Source: an uncultured Salinisphaerales bacterium (GTDB lineage: Bacteria > Pseudomonadota > Gammaproteobacteria > Nevskiales > CAJXLF01). From it: a stretch of 64,000 nt of DNA. Positions 17,113 through 25,615 of the stretch are shown piece by piece. The position numbers were made by a program, and so were the translations under genes. Each line of letters starts with the position of its first letter. The first letter of the stretch is position 1. The notes under the pieces were generated by a model that saw nothing but the letters and a program-made list of their open reading frames with translations, was not told the origin of the DNA and made no database searches. The stretch lies in NCBI GenBank assembly GCA_913055805.1, contig CAJXLF010000006.1, forward strand, positions 65,735 to 129,734, in the 5' to 3' direction.

Positions 17113-19266
17113 TTAGGCGCCGTAATAGCTTTCACCGTTGGCAGCCATTTCCTTCATGCGCTCGGTTGGCTCATAAAGTTTGCCCAGGTGTTCGTATTTC
17201 TTGGCGGCTTCAACCACATTCGCCAAACCCAGAGTGTCTGCGTACTTCAGCGCACCACCGCGGAACGGCGGGAAACCGACGCCCATGATGAGGCCCATAT
17301 CGGCTTCCTGTGCGGTTTCCACAATGCCGTCTTCCAGGCAGCGAGCAGTTTCAATAATCATCGGAATCATATGACGCTCAATGATTTCTTCTTCGCTGAA
17401 TTCCTTCTGACCCTCGGGCTGTACCGTGGCGACCAACTTGTAGGCTTCTTCGTCGACCAGTTTCTTGGGCTTGCCCTTCTTGTCGGTCTCGTATTTGTAG
17501 AAGCCCTTGCCATTCTTCTGGCCAAAGCGCTCGTTTTCGTACATGACGTCCAGAGCGGAACGGAAGGTCTTGCCCATACGATCCGGATAGCCTTCGGCCA
17601 GTACGTCGCCCACATGGTGCGAGGTATCGATACCGACCACGTCCTGCAGATAGGCCGGGCCCATTGGCCAGCCGAACTTTTCCATGACCTTGTCGACCAC
17701 GGCAAAGTCAGCACCGTCGCTGAGCAACTGCAGACTGCAGCCCATGTAGGGGAACAGGATGCGGTTGACCAGGAAGCCGGGGCAGTTCTTCACCACAATG
17801 GGTGTCTTGCCCATCCTGGAAGCGTAGTTCACGATCGTGGCGATCGCTTCCTTGCTGGTCTTCTCGCCATAGATCACTTCCACCAGCGGCATGCGATGCA
17901 CCGGATTAAAGAAATGCATACCCAGGAAGTTCTCCGGACGTTTCAGATCTTCAGCCAGGGTTTCGATCGAAATAGATGATGTATTGGAGGCAATGATGGT
18001 GTCCTCGCGGGCAGCATCCTCAACCTCGGCCAATACAGCTTTTTTGATCTTGGGGTTCTCGACGACGGCCTCGACCACCACGTCGACTTCCTTGAAGTCA
18101 CCGTAATTAAGTGTCGGGCGAATCGCAGACAGTACCTTGGCCATCTTCGGCGCATCCATCTTGCCACGCTCAACCTGCTTGCTGAGCAGCTTGGAAGCTT
18201 CGGACAGACCCAGGTCCAGTGCCTTCTCGGCGATGTCCTTCATGATGATGGGCGTACCCTTGGAAGCGGACTGGTAGGCAATACCACCGCCCATGATGCC
18301 CGCGCCCAGCACAGCTGCCTGATTCACGTCTCTTGCGATCTTGGCGTAGCCCTTGCCCTTCTTCTTGATGAGCTGATCATTCAGAAACAGACCAATGAGC
18401 GCATCCGCAACGCTGGTACGCGCCACTTTGGCAAAGCCTTCGGCCTCAACCTTGAGCGCTGCATCGCGCTCCATGCCGGCAGCCTTCTGTATGCCCTTGA
18501 CGGCCGTCAGCGGGGCCGGATAGTTCGGGCCGGCCTGGCCAGCGATGAAGCCCTTGGCGGTCTCAAACACCATCATGGATTCAACCATGTTGAGTTGCAG
18601 CTTGCCTTTCTTCTGGGCGCGGCGGGCCTGCCAGTCGTACTTGCCGGCCACGGCCTGCTTGAGCAGATCGATGGCCGCGCTCTTCACATTGTCGCCAGAC
18701 ACCACGGCATCAACAGCCCCGGTGGCCAGAGCAGCATCAGGCTTGTTGTTACCACCGGCTGCAATCCATTCAATGGCGTTATCGGCGCCGATCAGGCGCG
18801 GCAGGCGCACCGTGCCGCCGAACCCGGGATAAATACCCAGCTTCACTTCGGGCAGACCAATGATCGCCTTATCTGACATGACCCGGTAATCGGTGGTCAG
18901 AGCCATTTCCAGTCCACCACCCAGGGCGGTGCCGTTGATGGCGGTCACGCTCGGCATGTCAAGGTCTTCCACGCCATTGAAGATGGCATTGGCCTCAGCC
19001 AGCCAGTTCAGCAGATCTTCTTCAGTACCTGTGAAAATACTGCCGAACTCCGTGATATCCGCGCCGACAATAAATACATCCTTGCCACTGGTTACCAGCA
19101 GACCCCTGGCGTCGGCGCAGGCCTTGATGGCGTCGGTTGCTTTCTTGAGCTCTTTGACAGTAGCAGCGTCGAACTTGTTGACCGACTCATCCTGACGGTC
19201 AAACTTCAGTTCAACGATACCGTCGTCGAGCAGTTCGCATTGAATCGAATTGCCTGTATACAACAT
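17113..19266 (-). CDS. fadB: Multifunctional fatty-acid oxidation complex alpha subunit FadB
   Basis: This 717-residue protein has an N-terminal enoyl-CoA hydratase/isomerase domain (catalytic Glu120 in GGGLEMAL and Glu140 in [12 protein letters not shown]) and a C-terminal 3-hydroxyacyl-CoA dehydrogenase domain ([12 protein letters not shown] for NAD, then [14 protein letters not shown] and the two C-terminal dehydrogenase folds). The start at 19266 (MLYTG) aligns with E. coli FadB; an ATG three codons earlier is less likely. It is the first gene of fadBA. I found no clear FadR or PsrA site in the 290 bases upstream. Confidence 0.97.
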   Translation of the reverse strand: MLYTGNSIQCELLDDGIVELKFDRQDESVNKFDAATVKELKKATDAIKACADARGLLVTSGKDVFIVGADITEFGSIFTGTEEDLLNWLAEANAIFNGVEDLDMPSVTAINGTALGGGLEMALTTDYRVMSDKAIIGLPEVKLGIYPGFGGTVRLPRLIGADNAIEWIAAGGNNKPDAALATGAVDAVVSGDNVKSAAIDLLKQAVAGKYDWQARRAQKKGKLQLNMVESMMVFETAKGFIAGQAGPNYPAPLTAVKGIQKAAGMERDAALKVEAEGFAKVARTSVADALIGLFLNDQLIKKKGKGYAKIARDVNQAAVLGAGIMGGGIAYQSASKGTPIIMKDIAEKALDLGLSEASKLLSKQVERGKMDAPKMAKVLSAIRPTLNYGDFKEVDVVVEAVVENPKIKKAVLAEVEDAAREDTIIASNTSSISIETLAEDLKRPENFLGMHFFNPVHRMPLVEVIYGEKTSKEAIATIVNYASRMGKTPIVVKNCPGFLVNRILFPYMGCSLQLLSDGADFAVVDKVMEKFGWPMGPAYLQDVVGIDTSHHVGDVLAEGYPDRMGKTFRSALDVMYENERFGQKNGKGFYKYETDKKGKPKKLVDEEAYKLVATVQPEGQKEFSEEEIIERHMIPMIIETARCLEDGIVETAQEADMGLIMGVGFPPFRGGALKYADTLGLANVVEAAKKYEHLGKLYEPTERMKEMAANGESYYGA

Positions 19267-19487
19267 AGGTATCAATCCTTATGGGTGTGAAACTTTTCGA
19301 CGCATGGCAGACATGTGCGGAGTCGCCTGTTGCGGGTCCGGATACGTTCTGTAAAAGGGATTACGCCGATTTGGACGCAGTAGGGTAGCGGCCCTCCAGG
19401 CCGGAGTAAATACTTCACCGGTTTTTTTGAAATTCCGCAGCTGTAAATTTCACCGCAAAATTTTTTTATGAATATGCAATTTTTCCT

Positions 19488-19528
19488 TTGATATTTTTCA
19501 TGGGCAGGCATAGACTCAGACCTGCCCA
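19488..19528 (+). promoter_or_regulatory. Promoter with overlapping inverted repeat for the phasin/H1-like gene
   Basis: TTGATA (19488-19493), a 17-base spacer and TAGACT (19511-19516) form a fair sigma-70 promoter. TGGGCAGG (19501-19508) and CCTGCCCA (19521-19528) are perfect 8-bp inverted arms bracketing the -10 box, as an operator would. Confidence 0.5.
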
Positions 19529-19560
19529 GTCAATAAACCATGCGAGGAGGAGTCCGCTTC

Positions 19561-20565
19561 ATGGCTATCCAAGACAGACTCAATAAACTGAAGGGTCAAG
19601 TAGAGGACCTGCGCAAGAATTATGCAAAGGCCGTCACCGATGCTAACAAGGTGCTCACCAAGGGTCTCGATACTTTGGCCGACAAGGAAATAAAGGCCAT
19701 TAAGAAGACTTACGATGACGCATTGCGTGATCTGAAGAAAGCAACCGACAAGGGAAGTGTCAAGGACATTGCCCAGGCCCAGGCAAAAGTTCTGCAGGCA
19801 TCCATGGACCGTGTTATCAGATCTGCACGAGACAGTGCTGCACTGATCACCAAGACCGGTAAGGAAGTTGCCAAGATCATGCAGTCGGCAAACAGTGCCG
19901 CAGCCAAGAAGGCTTCTTCGACGACCGCTGCAGCCCGTAAAAAAACACCTGCACGGAAACCGGCTGCCCGCAAAACTCCAGCCCGTAAAAAACCTGCCGC
20001 CAAACGGCCAGCTGCCAAATCGGCCGCCAAACGGCCGGCCGCCAAGAAAAGCACTGTGAGACCGGCTCCGGCTAAAAAGGCGCCTGCTGCCAAAAAGCCT
20101 GCTGCCAAGAAACCGGCAGCCGCCAAAAAGCCTGCTGCGAAGAAACCAGCAGCCAAGAAACCGGCAGCCGCCAAAAAGCCCGCTGCAAAGAAACCAGCAG
20201 CCAAGAAACCGGCAGCTGCTAAAAGGCCTGCTGCAAAGAAACCAGCAGCAAAGAAACCTGCGGCTAAAAAGCCGGCCGCCAGGAAACCTGCTGCCAAACC
20301 AGCAGCCGCTAAAAAGCCTGCTGCAAAGAAACCAGCAGCAAAGAAGCCGGCAGCCGCTAAAAAACCTGCAGCTAAAAAGCCAGCAGCCAAGAAACCGGCA
20401 GCCGTCAAAAAGCCTGCTGCCAAAAAGCCGGCCGCTAAAAAACCTGTGGCTAAAAAGCCAGCCGCCAGGAAACCTGCTGCCAAACCGGCAGCAGCGAAAA
20501 AACCGGCTGCTGCGGGTGGTGCGAGAGGTTCAACGCGTACTCGCAGAACAGGTGCCGCCAAGTAG
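19561..20565 (+). CDS. Phasin-like protein with histone H1-like lysine/alanine/proline tail (PhaF/AlgP type)
   Basis: This 334-residue protein starts at ATG 19561 after GAGGAGGAG. Residues 1-115 are a charged coiled helix (QDRLNKLKGQVEDLRKNY and following) resembling phasins. From about residue 125 the chain is a repetitive AAKKPAAKKPA tail with KRP and RKP variants, like eukaryotic histone H1 and the tails of PhaF and AlgP of pseudomonads. Such tails bind DNA without sequence preference. In PhaF the head binds polyhydroxyalkanoate granules and the tail tethers them to the nucleoid. No PHA synthase gene is in the window, so granule binding is inference. Repeat number probably varies between strains. 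Confidence 0.75.
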   Translation: MAIQDRLNKLKGQVEDLRKNYAKAVTDANKVLTKGLDTLADKEIKAIKKTYDDALRDLKKATDKGSVKDIAQAQAKVLQASMDRVIRSARDSAALITKTGKEVAKIMQSANSAAAKKASSTTAAARKKTPARKPAARKTPARKKPAAKRPAAKSAAKRPAAKKSTVRPAPAKKAPAAKKPAAKKPAAAKKPAAKKPAAKKPAAAKKPAAKKPAAKKPAAAKRPAAKKPAAKKPAAKKPAARKPAAKPAAAKKPAAKKPAAKKPAAAKKPAAKKPAAKKPAAVKKPAAKKPAAKKPVAKKPAARKPAAKPAAAKKPAAAGGARGSTRTRRTGAAK

Positions 20566-20590
20566 CTTACGCCGCTTGACTGCCCACTCT

Positions 20591-20617
20591 ACCGCCCCTC
20601 ACGGGGCGGTTTTGTTT
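20591..20617 (+). terminator. Intrinsic terminator after the phasin/H1-like gene
   Basis: ACCGCCCC-TCA-CGGGGCGGT followed by TTTGTTT. Confidence 0.88.
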
Positions 20618-20639
20618 CTGCCTACCGGAATTACTTTTG

Positions 20640-21575
20640 ATGCACCGAAGTCTGGATGACAGCACCCAGTTATGCCGCTTGTTCGCGGACAACACACGCC
20701 TGCGCATTCTTATACTGCTGGACGAGTACGCGCTTAGCGTGGCCGAACTCACACGCATCACCGGATTGGCACAAAGCCGCATATCCACGCATCTGGGCAA
20801 ATTACGTGATGCCGGTCTGTTACAGGATCAACGGCTGGGCACTTCCACGCTTTACGCAGCCCAGGCTATCGATAACGACAGCTTTGCCCGCAGTCTCTGG
20901 ATGACATTAAGAGACGGACTGGATGATGATCAACTGGCTCGCGACCGGGAAACCGCCGAAGAATTGATCCGCGGCCGAGAAGCCGGCAAGTCCTGGGCGG
21001 ATTCAGTAGCCGGCCGCATGGAAACACAGTATTCACCGGGTCGCACCTGGGAAACCACAACGCGGGCACTGATGGAACTGGTAGAACTCGGCGACGTTCT
21101 GGATGTGGCTTCAGGCGACGGCGTGCTCGCTGAATTACTGGCCCGCCATGCCAGGAAAGTCACATGCGTGGATGTCAGCCATACGGTTATCGAGGCAGCC
21201 CGCAAACGCCTGCGCGAATATGACAATGTCGACTTTCATGAAGGCGATATGCACGACCTGCCTTTTCCGGACAAAAGCTTTAATCAGGTCTTTGTCATGC
21301 ATGCCCTGCCCTATACCAAACGTCCGGAGACTGTTATTCAACAGGCTGCACGTGTACTCAGGCCTGGCGGAAAATTGATTCTTGCCACCCTGGCACATCA
21401 TCGGCATGAAGCCACGGTCAATGCCTATGATCATGTCAACCTGGGCTTTACTGAACATGAAGTGCAGACACTCCTGGAGAAATCCGGACTCAAGGTTGAT
21501 TTCTGTGCTATCAGCTCACGTGAAACCCGGCCACCTTATTTCGAGGTCATTACCGCCAGCGCCACCCTTGGCTGA
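20640..21575 (+). CDS. ArsR-type regulator fused to a SAM-dependent methyltransferase
   Basis: This 311-residue protein has an N-terminal winged helix-turn-helix of the ArsR/SmtB class (LCRLFADNTRLRILILLDEY, then LTRITGLAQSRISTHLGKLR). After a helical linker follows a class I methyltransferase domain with VLDVASGDG around residue 155 and a C-terminal LRPGGKLILATLA block. No ArsR-type metal-binding cysteines are visible. Proteins of this build are often found with SAM-cycle genes and may sense SAM or SAH, but here the neighbours are a phasin-like gene and the Mrp operon. ATG 20640 follows the terminator by only 23 bases. Target and regulation are unknown. Confidence 0.82.
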   Translation: MHRSLDDSTQLCRLFADNTRLRILILLDEYALSVAELTRITGLAQSRISTHLGKLRDAGLLQDQRLGTSTLYAAQAIDNDSFARSLWMTLRDGLDDDQLARDRETAEELIRGREAGKSWADSVAGRMETQYSPGRTWETTTRALMELVELGDVLDVASGDGVLAELLARHARKVTCVDVSHTVIEAARKRLREYDNVDFHEGDMHDLPFPDKSFNQVFVMHALPYTKRPETVIQQAARVLRPGGKLILATLAHHRHEATVNAYDHVNLGFTEHEVQTLLEKSGLKVDFCAISSRETRPPYFEVITASATLG

Positions 21576-21687
21576 AGCCGGGCCTGTGCGAAACAGCGGT
21601 TGACGACCCGGGCATCCCCGCATAGAGTCTTTAGCCATAACGAAGCAAGGTGCGCAGCAGATGCACTCCCACCGGGGTTCCTTTGAC

Positions 21688-22158
21688 ATGAAAAGAATAC
21701 TTGGCCTGTTAGTGGCCTTGGCGGTGATGTGGTGGCTGTGGTCCGGTTACGCCACAGGCTTGCTACTCAGCTTCGGGCTGCTGTCCTGCCTGCTCGTCGT
21801 GTGGCTTTCACACCGCATGCAGCTGACTGATCACGAAAGTATTCCCCTGCATCGCCTGCACCGAATCGCCTTTTACTGGTTATGGCTGGCAGGCCAGATA
21901 CTGAAGTCCAATATTCAGGTGACCCGGCAGATCATTACCCAGGATATTCATCCCGCCACCAGAAAGCTGCCCACCACACAGCAAACCGATCAGGGCCGTG
22001 TCACGTATGCCAACTCGATTACGCTGACGCCAGGCACGCTGAGCTATGAAGTCGAGTCAGATGTCATCCATGTGCATGCACTGCACCGTTCCAGCTTCAA
22101 GGATTTGGCCAAGGGCGTGATGGACAGCAAGGTCAATAACGTGGAAGAACGCAACTGA
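21688..22158 (+). CDS. mrpE: Na+/H+ antiporter subunit MrpE/MnhE
   Basis: This 156-residue membrane protein has two N-terminal hydrophobic segments (LLVALAVMWWLWSGY, LLLSFGLLSCLLVVWL) and the E-subunit signature YANSITLTPGTLSYEV in the soluble C-terminal part. It opens the Mrp operon. I took ATG 21688, which gives the usual N-terminus; ATG 21661 is an alternative. Its stop overlaps the mrpF start as TGATG. Confidence 0.88.
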   Translation: MKRILGLLVALAVMWWLWSGYATGLLLSFGLLSCLLVVWLSHRMQLTDHESIPLHRLHRIAFYWLWLAGQILKSNIQVTRQIITQDIHPATRKLPTTQQTDQGRVTYANSITLTPGTLSYEVESDVIHVHALHRSSFKDLAKGVMDSKVNNVEERN

Positions 22159-22442
22159 TGTTTACCACAGCCCTGGTAGCCATCCTGATCGCCATGTCAC
22201 TGGCCCTGGCAAGAGCCCTGCTCGGGCCGACCGTATATGACCGCATCCTAGCCATTAACGCTTTCGGCACCAAGACTGTTCTGTTCATCGCCGTGCTGGG
22301 TTTCTTCAATGGCCGACCCGAATTTCTCGACATCGCTCTGGTTTACGCACTGATCAACTTTGTCGGCACTGTCGCGGTTCTGCGTTTCATGCATTACCCG
22401 GCCGAAATCTTCCAGTCGGATAATGACGGGGGGGGCTCATGA
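22158..22442 (+). CDS. mrpF: Na+/H+ antiporter subunit MrpF/MnhF
   Basis: This 94-residue protein has three hydrophobic segments and the family pattern RALLGPTVYDRILAINAFGT. It overlaps mrpE by one base and mrpG by four, so the genes are translationally coupled. It is a small membrane subunit of the multi-subunit antiporter. Confidence 0.9.
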   Translation: MFTTALVAILIAMSLALARALLGPTVYDRILAINAFGTKTVLFIAVLGFFNGRPEFLDIALVYALINFVGTVAVLRFMHYPAEIFQSDNDGGGS

Positions 22443-22753
22443 CATTGCTCATCGAGAGTCTGAGCTGGGTGCTGCTGGTTGCGGGTAGCCTGATGCTGGT
22501 GGTTGGCGCTGTTGGCCTGCATCGTCTGCCGGAATTCTTTACCCGCACGCATGCCGGCAGCCTGACCGATACCGGAGGCGCAGGACTCATTCTCACCGGG
22601 TTGATGCTGCAGGCCGGCCCCAATCTGATTGCCGTCAAACTGGCCCTTATTCTTCTGTTTCTGTGGTTCACCAGTCCCACCGCCTCGCACGTACTGGCCC
22701 AGAGTGCGCTGAGGGATGGCATAAAACCTGAGGCGGAGGATGAGACATCATGA
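22439..22753 (+). CDS. mrpG: Na+/H+ antiporter subunit MrpG/MnhG
   Basis: This 104-residue protein has three hydrophobic helices and the MrpG block GAVGLHRLPEFFTRTHAGSL followed by TDTGGAGLILTGL. It overlaps the genes on both sides by four bases. MrpE-F-G normally sit at the end of mrp operons; here they come first. Confidence 0.92.
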   Translation: MTLLIESLSWVLLVAGSLMLVVGAVGLHRLPEFFTRTHAGSLTDTGGAGLILTGLMLQAGPNLIAVKLALILLFLWFTSPTASHVLAQSALRDGIKPEAEDETS

Positions 22754-23316
22754 ATTTCGAACTCATTATTGATGTTGTCCTGCTGGCTCTGTTGGTAGCT
22801 ACCGCCATTGGTATCGCCAGCCTGCGGCAACTCTTTCCAGTGGCCATGCTGGCGGGTATTTACAGCCTGCTGTCCGCCTGTTTTTTTGTACTCATGGATG
22901 CGGTCGATGTCGCCTTTACCGAAGCGGCGGTGGGAGCCGGCATGGTCACAGTACTGTTCCTGGCCACTTTTGCCCTGACCTCAAGAACCGAGTTGCCCAC
23001 ACGCCCGCGGCGGCGGCAGGCAGCATTGATTGCCGTGTTTCTGACGGGTGCATTGCTAATGCTTGCGACTCGCGATATGCCCCATTTTGCAGCCGCAGAC
23101 GCACCGATTCACAGCCATCCACTGTATGAACGCTACACCGTTACCTCGAATGAGGAAATTGCAGTTCCGAATGTCGTGACCTCGGTGCTCGCCAGTTATC
23201 GTGGTTATGACACCCTGGGCGAAGTCACGGTGATCTTCACCGCCGGCATAGCGGTATGGATGTTGCTTGCTGGTCGTAGCCGCAGAAACAAATCAGCGAA
23301 GGGCATGCAACATTGA
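22750..23316 (+). CDS. Split MrpA C-terminal part (DUF4040/MbhE-like subunit)
   Basis: This 188-residue membrane protein matches the C-terminal end of MrpA rather than a free-standing family: FTEAAVGAGMVTVLFLATF is the DUF4040 block, and SYRGYDTLGEVTVIFTAGIA is the MbhE-like block. In Bacillus these are fused to the large ND5-like MrpA, whereas here the gene is separate, as in archaeal Mbh/Mbx modules and several proteobacterial Mrp clusters. It overlaps mrpG and mrpB by four bases. Confidence 0.82.
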   Translation: MNFELIIDVVLLALLVATAIGIASLRQLFPVAMLAGIYSLLSACFFVLMDAVDVAFTEAAVGAGMVTVLFLATFALTSRTELPTRPRRRQAALIAVFLTGALLMLATRDMPHFAAADAPIHSHPLYERYTVTSNEEIAVPNVVTSVLASYRGYDTLGEVTVIFTAGIAVWMLLAGRSRRNKSAKGMQH

Positions 23317-23744
23317 AGTTACGTGAAGAACAGACCATTCTCCGGATCGTCAGCAAACTGCTGCTGCCTTTCATTCTGCTGTTCGCCCTCTATGTACAGT
23401 TTCACGGCGACTACGGTCCTGGCGGCGGTTTTCAGGCTGGAGTGATCTTTGCAACCGGTATTGTGCTTTACGGCCTGGTTTTCGGACTTGAGGCGGCCGA
23501 AACCGCCCTGCCGCCACGCTGGCTACAGGTGCTCATGCCTCTGGGCCTGCTGTTATATGCCGGCGTTGGTGTAGCCAATATCCTGCTCGGCGGCGAATAC
23601 CTGAACTACAACACATTGGATGCGCATGATCCGGTGCATGGCCAGCATCTGGGCATCCTGCTGGTGGAACTGGGGGTCGGTATCACCGTCGCAGCTGTGA
23701 TGGTGTCCGTTTTTTATGCATTTTCCGACCGAGGAAAAGACTGA
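23313..23744 (+). CDS. mrpB: Na+/H+ antiporter subunit MrpB/MnhB
   Basis: This 143-residue protein with four hydrophobic segments has the MrpB signature HGDYGPGGGFQAGVIFATGI and the late block GILLVELGVGITVAAVMVSV. TTG at 23313 is the likely start because it overlaps the preceding stop. It is part of the antiporter membrane complex. Confidence 0.9.
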   Translation: MKLREEQTILRIVSKLLLPFILLFALYVQFHGDYGPGGGFQAGVIFATGIVLYGLVFGLEAAETALPPRWLQVLMPLGLLLYAGVGVANILLGGEYLNYNTLDAHDPVHGQHLGILLVELGVGITVAAVMVSVFYAFSDRGKD

Positions 23745-23747
23745 CCG

Positions 23748-24107
23748 ATGCTCGACGCCATCCTTGGTCTATTCAATTACTGGATTGCCATCGGCCTGAT
23801 GATGACCGGGCTGTACATCGTGATTGCGCACACCAATCTGGTGAAAAAAATCATCGGGCTGAATATCTTCCAGACCTCCGTTTTCATCCTCTACATCAGC
23901 ATGGGCAAGATACAGGGCGGCACGGCCCCGATTCTGGCCGAGGGAACCTTGATCTATTCCAACCCCCTGCCCCATGTACTGATTCTCACCGCGATTGTCG
24001 TGGGCGTGGCAACAACTGCCCTGGGGCTGGCGCTGATTGTGCGCATCTACGAAGCCTACGGCAGCGCCGAGGAAGACGAAATCGTCAACAAGGATCGCCG
24101 GGCATGA
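23748..24107 (+). CDS. mrpC: Na+/H+ antiporter subunit MrpC/MnhC (NuoK-like)
   Basis: This 119-residue protein resembles NuoK and MrpC: NLVKKIIGLNIFQTSVFILY, then NPLPHVLILTAIVVGVATTA and a C-terminal LGLALIVRIYEAYG helix. It starts three bases after mrpB and overlaps the next gene by four bases. Confidence 0.9.
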   Translation: MLDAILGLFNYWIAIGLMMTGLYIVIAHTNLVKKIIGLNIFQTSVFILYISMGKIQGGTAPILAEGTLIYSNPLPHVLILTAIVVGVATTALGLALIVRIYEAYGSAEEDEIVNKDRRA

Positions 24108-25615
24108 CCGGCCTGGCTCTGCTACTTGAACAACTGCCTGCCCTGCAGGTGGTCCTGCCCTTGCTGGCGGCCCCTGTCTGTGTACTGTTACGGCGGCCGA
24201 ACCTGGTCTGGGCACTGAGTTGCCTCACCAGTCTGGGCTGCCTGGGGATAGCCCTTACACTGGCGCGGCAGATATATCCCCACGGCGTGATCAGTTACGC
24301 CATGGGCGGCTGGGCGCCACCCTTTGGCATCGAGTACCGGCTGGATGAGCTCAGCGTCTTCATGCTGGTGGTCGTCAGTCTGGCTGCCAGTCTGGTTCTG
24401 ATCGGCGCCCGACAGAGCATTCAGCGTGAAATTCCTGCTGACCGCATACATCTGCTGTATGCCGCTGTCCTGCTCATGTTGACGGGCTCCCTGGGCATTA
24501 TCAGCACCGGGGACGCGTTCAACCTGTTCGTCTTCCTTGAAATTGCTTCGCTGTCGACCTATGCGCTGGTAGCCATGGGCAGACAACGGCGTGCCCTTGT
24601 AGCTGCTTTCCAGTATCTGGTGCTGGGCACCATCGGCGGTACTTTCATCCTCATCGGCGTGGGCCTTCTGTACATGATGACCGGCACGCTGAACATGCAG
24701 GACATGGCAGAACGTCTGCCGCCCGTGCTGCACACTACGACGGCGCTTGCAGCCCTGGCGTTTCTGGTGATTGGCGCGGCACTGAAACTGGCATTGCTGC
24801 CACTGCATATCTGGTTGCCCAATGCCTACACCTTCGCGCCCTCGATGATCAGCGCCCTGCTGGCCGCCATCTCCACCAAAGTCGCGGCCTATGTACTGAT
24901 CCGCTTTGTCTATGGCATCTATGATCTGCGCTGGTCCGGCCTGAATTTACCCCTGAACGACGTATTGGCCCTGCTGGCTGTAGCAGCCATGCTGTTTGCT
25001 TCTTACGTTGCCGTACGCCAGCAGGAAGTGAAACGACTGCTGGCCTGGTCCAGCCTGGCGCAGATCGGCTATATCGTGCTTGGCCTGAGCCTGGCCACCA
25101 GCGCCGGACTGGCTGCCAGCACCCTGCATATCCTTAATCACGCTGTCATCAAGGCCGGCCTGTTTGTCGCCGTCGCCGCGGTGCTGTTCCGCCAGGGTGG
25201 CAGTACCCTGCAGCTGGCCGACCTGGCCGGCCTGAGCCGGGGCATGCCGTGGACCACGGCAGCCATCATCGCCGGCGGCCTGGGACTTATCGGTGTGCCG
25301 CTGACTGCCGGTTTCGTCAGCAAATGGGCGCTACTGCAGGCCCTGATCGAAAGTGGCACCTGGCTCTACGTGGCCGCCCTGCTGGCCAGTTCCCTGCTGG
25401 CGGTGATCTATGTCTGGCGCATCATCGAAGCCTGCACCGCCAGTACCGGTGACCGGGATATCCAGCGACGCGAGGCGCCGTTGGGGCTGCAACTGAGCAT
25501 CTGGGCACTGGTCGCCATGAATCTCTACCTGGGCATCAACAGCAGTCCGGGCATGCGCCTGGCCACCGAGGCCTCCGGACGCCTGCTGGCGCCAACCGCG
25601 GGAGTGCCGCTGTAA
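24104..25615 (+). CDS. Large antiporter-like subunit 1 (MrpD/NuoN-M family)
   Basis: This 503-residue polytopic protein belongs to the proton-translocating antiporter family. It has the conserved Glu in FNLFVFLEIASLSTYALVAM, the Lys in GAALKLALLPLHIWLPNAY and a second Lys in AISTKVAAYVLI. These Glu/Lys pairs drive ion movement in MrpD and complex I. It is the first of three large subunits in the operon and is probably the true MrpD counterpart because it follows mrpC. It overlaps the next gene by one base. Confidence 0.88.
   Translation: MTGLALLLEQLPALQVVLPLLAAPVCVLLRRPNLVWALSCLTSLGCLGIALTLARQIYPHGVISYAMGGWAPPFGIEYRLDELSVFMLVVVSLAASLVLIGARQSIQREIPADRIHLLYAAVLLMLTGSLGIISTGDAFNLFVFLEIASLSTYALVAMGRQRRALVAAFQYLVLGTIGGTFILIGVGLLYMMTGTLNMQDMAERLPPVLHTTTALAALAFLVIGAALKLALLPLHIWLPNAYTFAPSMISALLAAISTKVAAYVLIRFVYGIYDLRWSGLNLPLNDVLALLAVAAMLFASYVAVRQQEVKRLLAWSSLAQIGYIVLGLSLATSAGLAASTLHILNHAVIKAGLFVAVAAVLFRQGGSTLQLADLAGLSRGMPWTTAAIIAGGLGLIGVPLTAGFVSKWALLQALIESGTWLYVAALLASSLLAVIYVWRIIEACTASTGDRDIQRREAPLGLQLSIWALVAMNLYLGINSSPGMRLATEASGRLLAPTAGVPL

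Noticed and set aside
19267-19487. FadR or PsrA operator before fadB
   Set aside because: No GAAAC-N4-GTTTC type palindrome is present. AT-rich runs alone are not enough.
19710-20561. Long open frame of 283 codons antisense to the phasin/H1-like gene
   Set aside because: It mirrors the repetitive AAKKP codons and would encode an Ala/Phe/Gly repeat. It has no ribosome binding site, and the sense frame has a recognisable domain.
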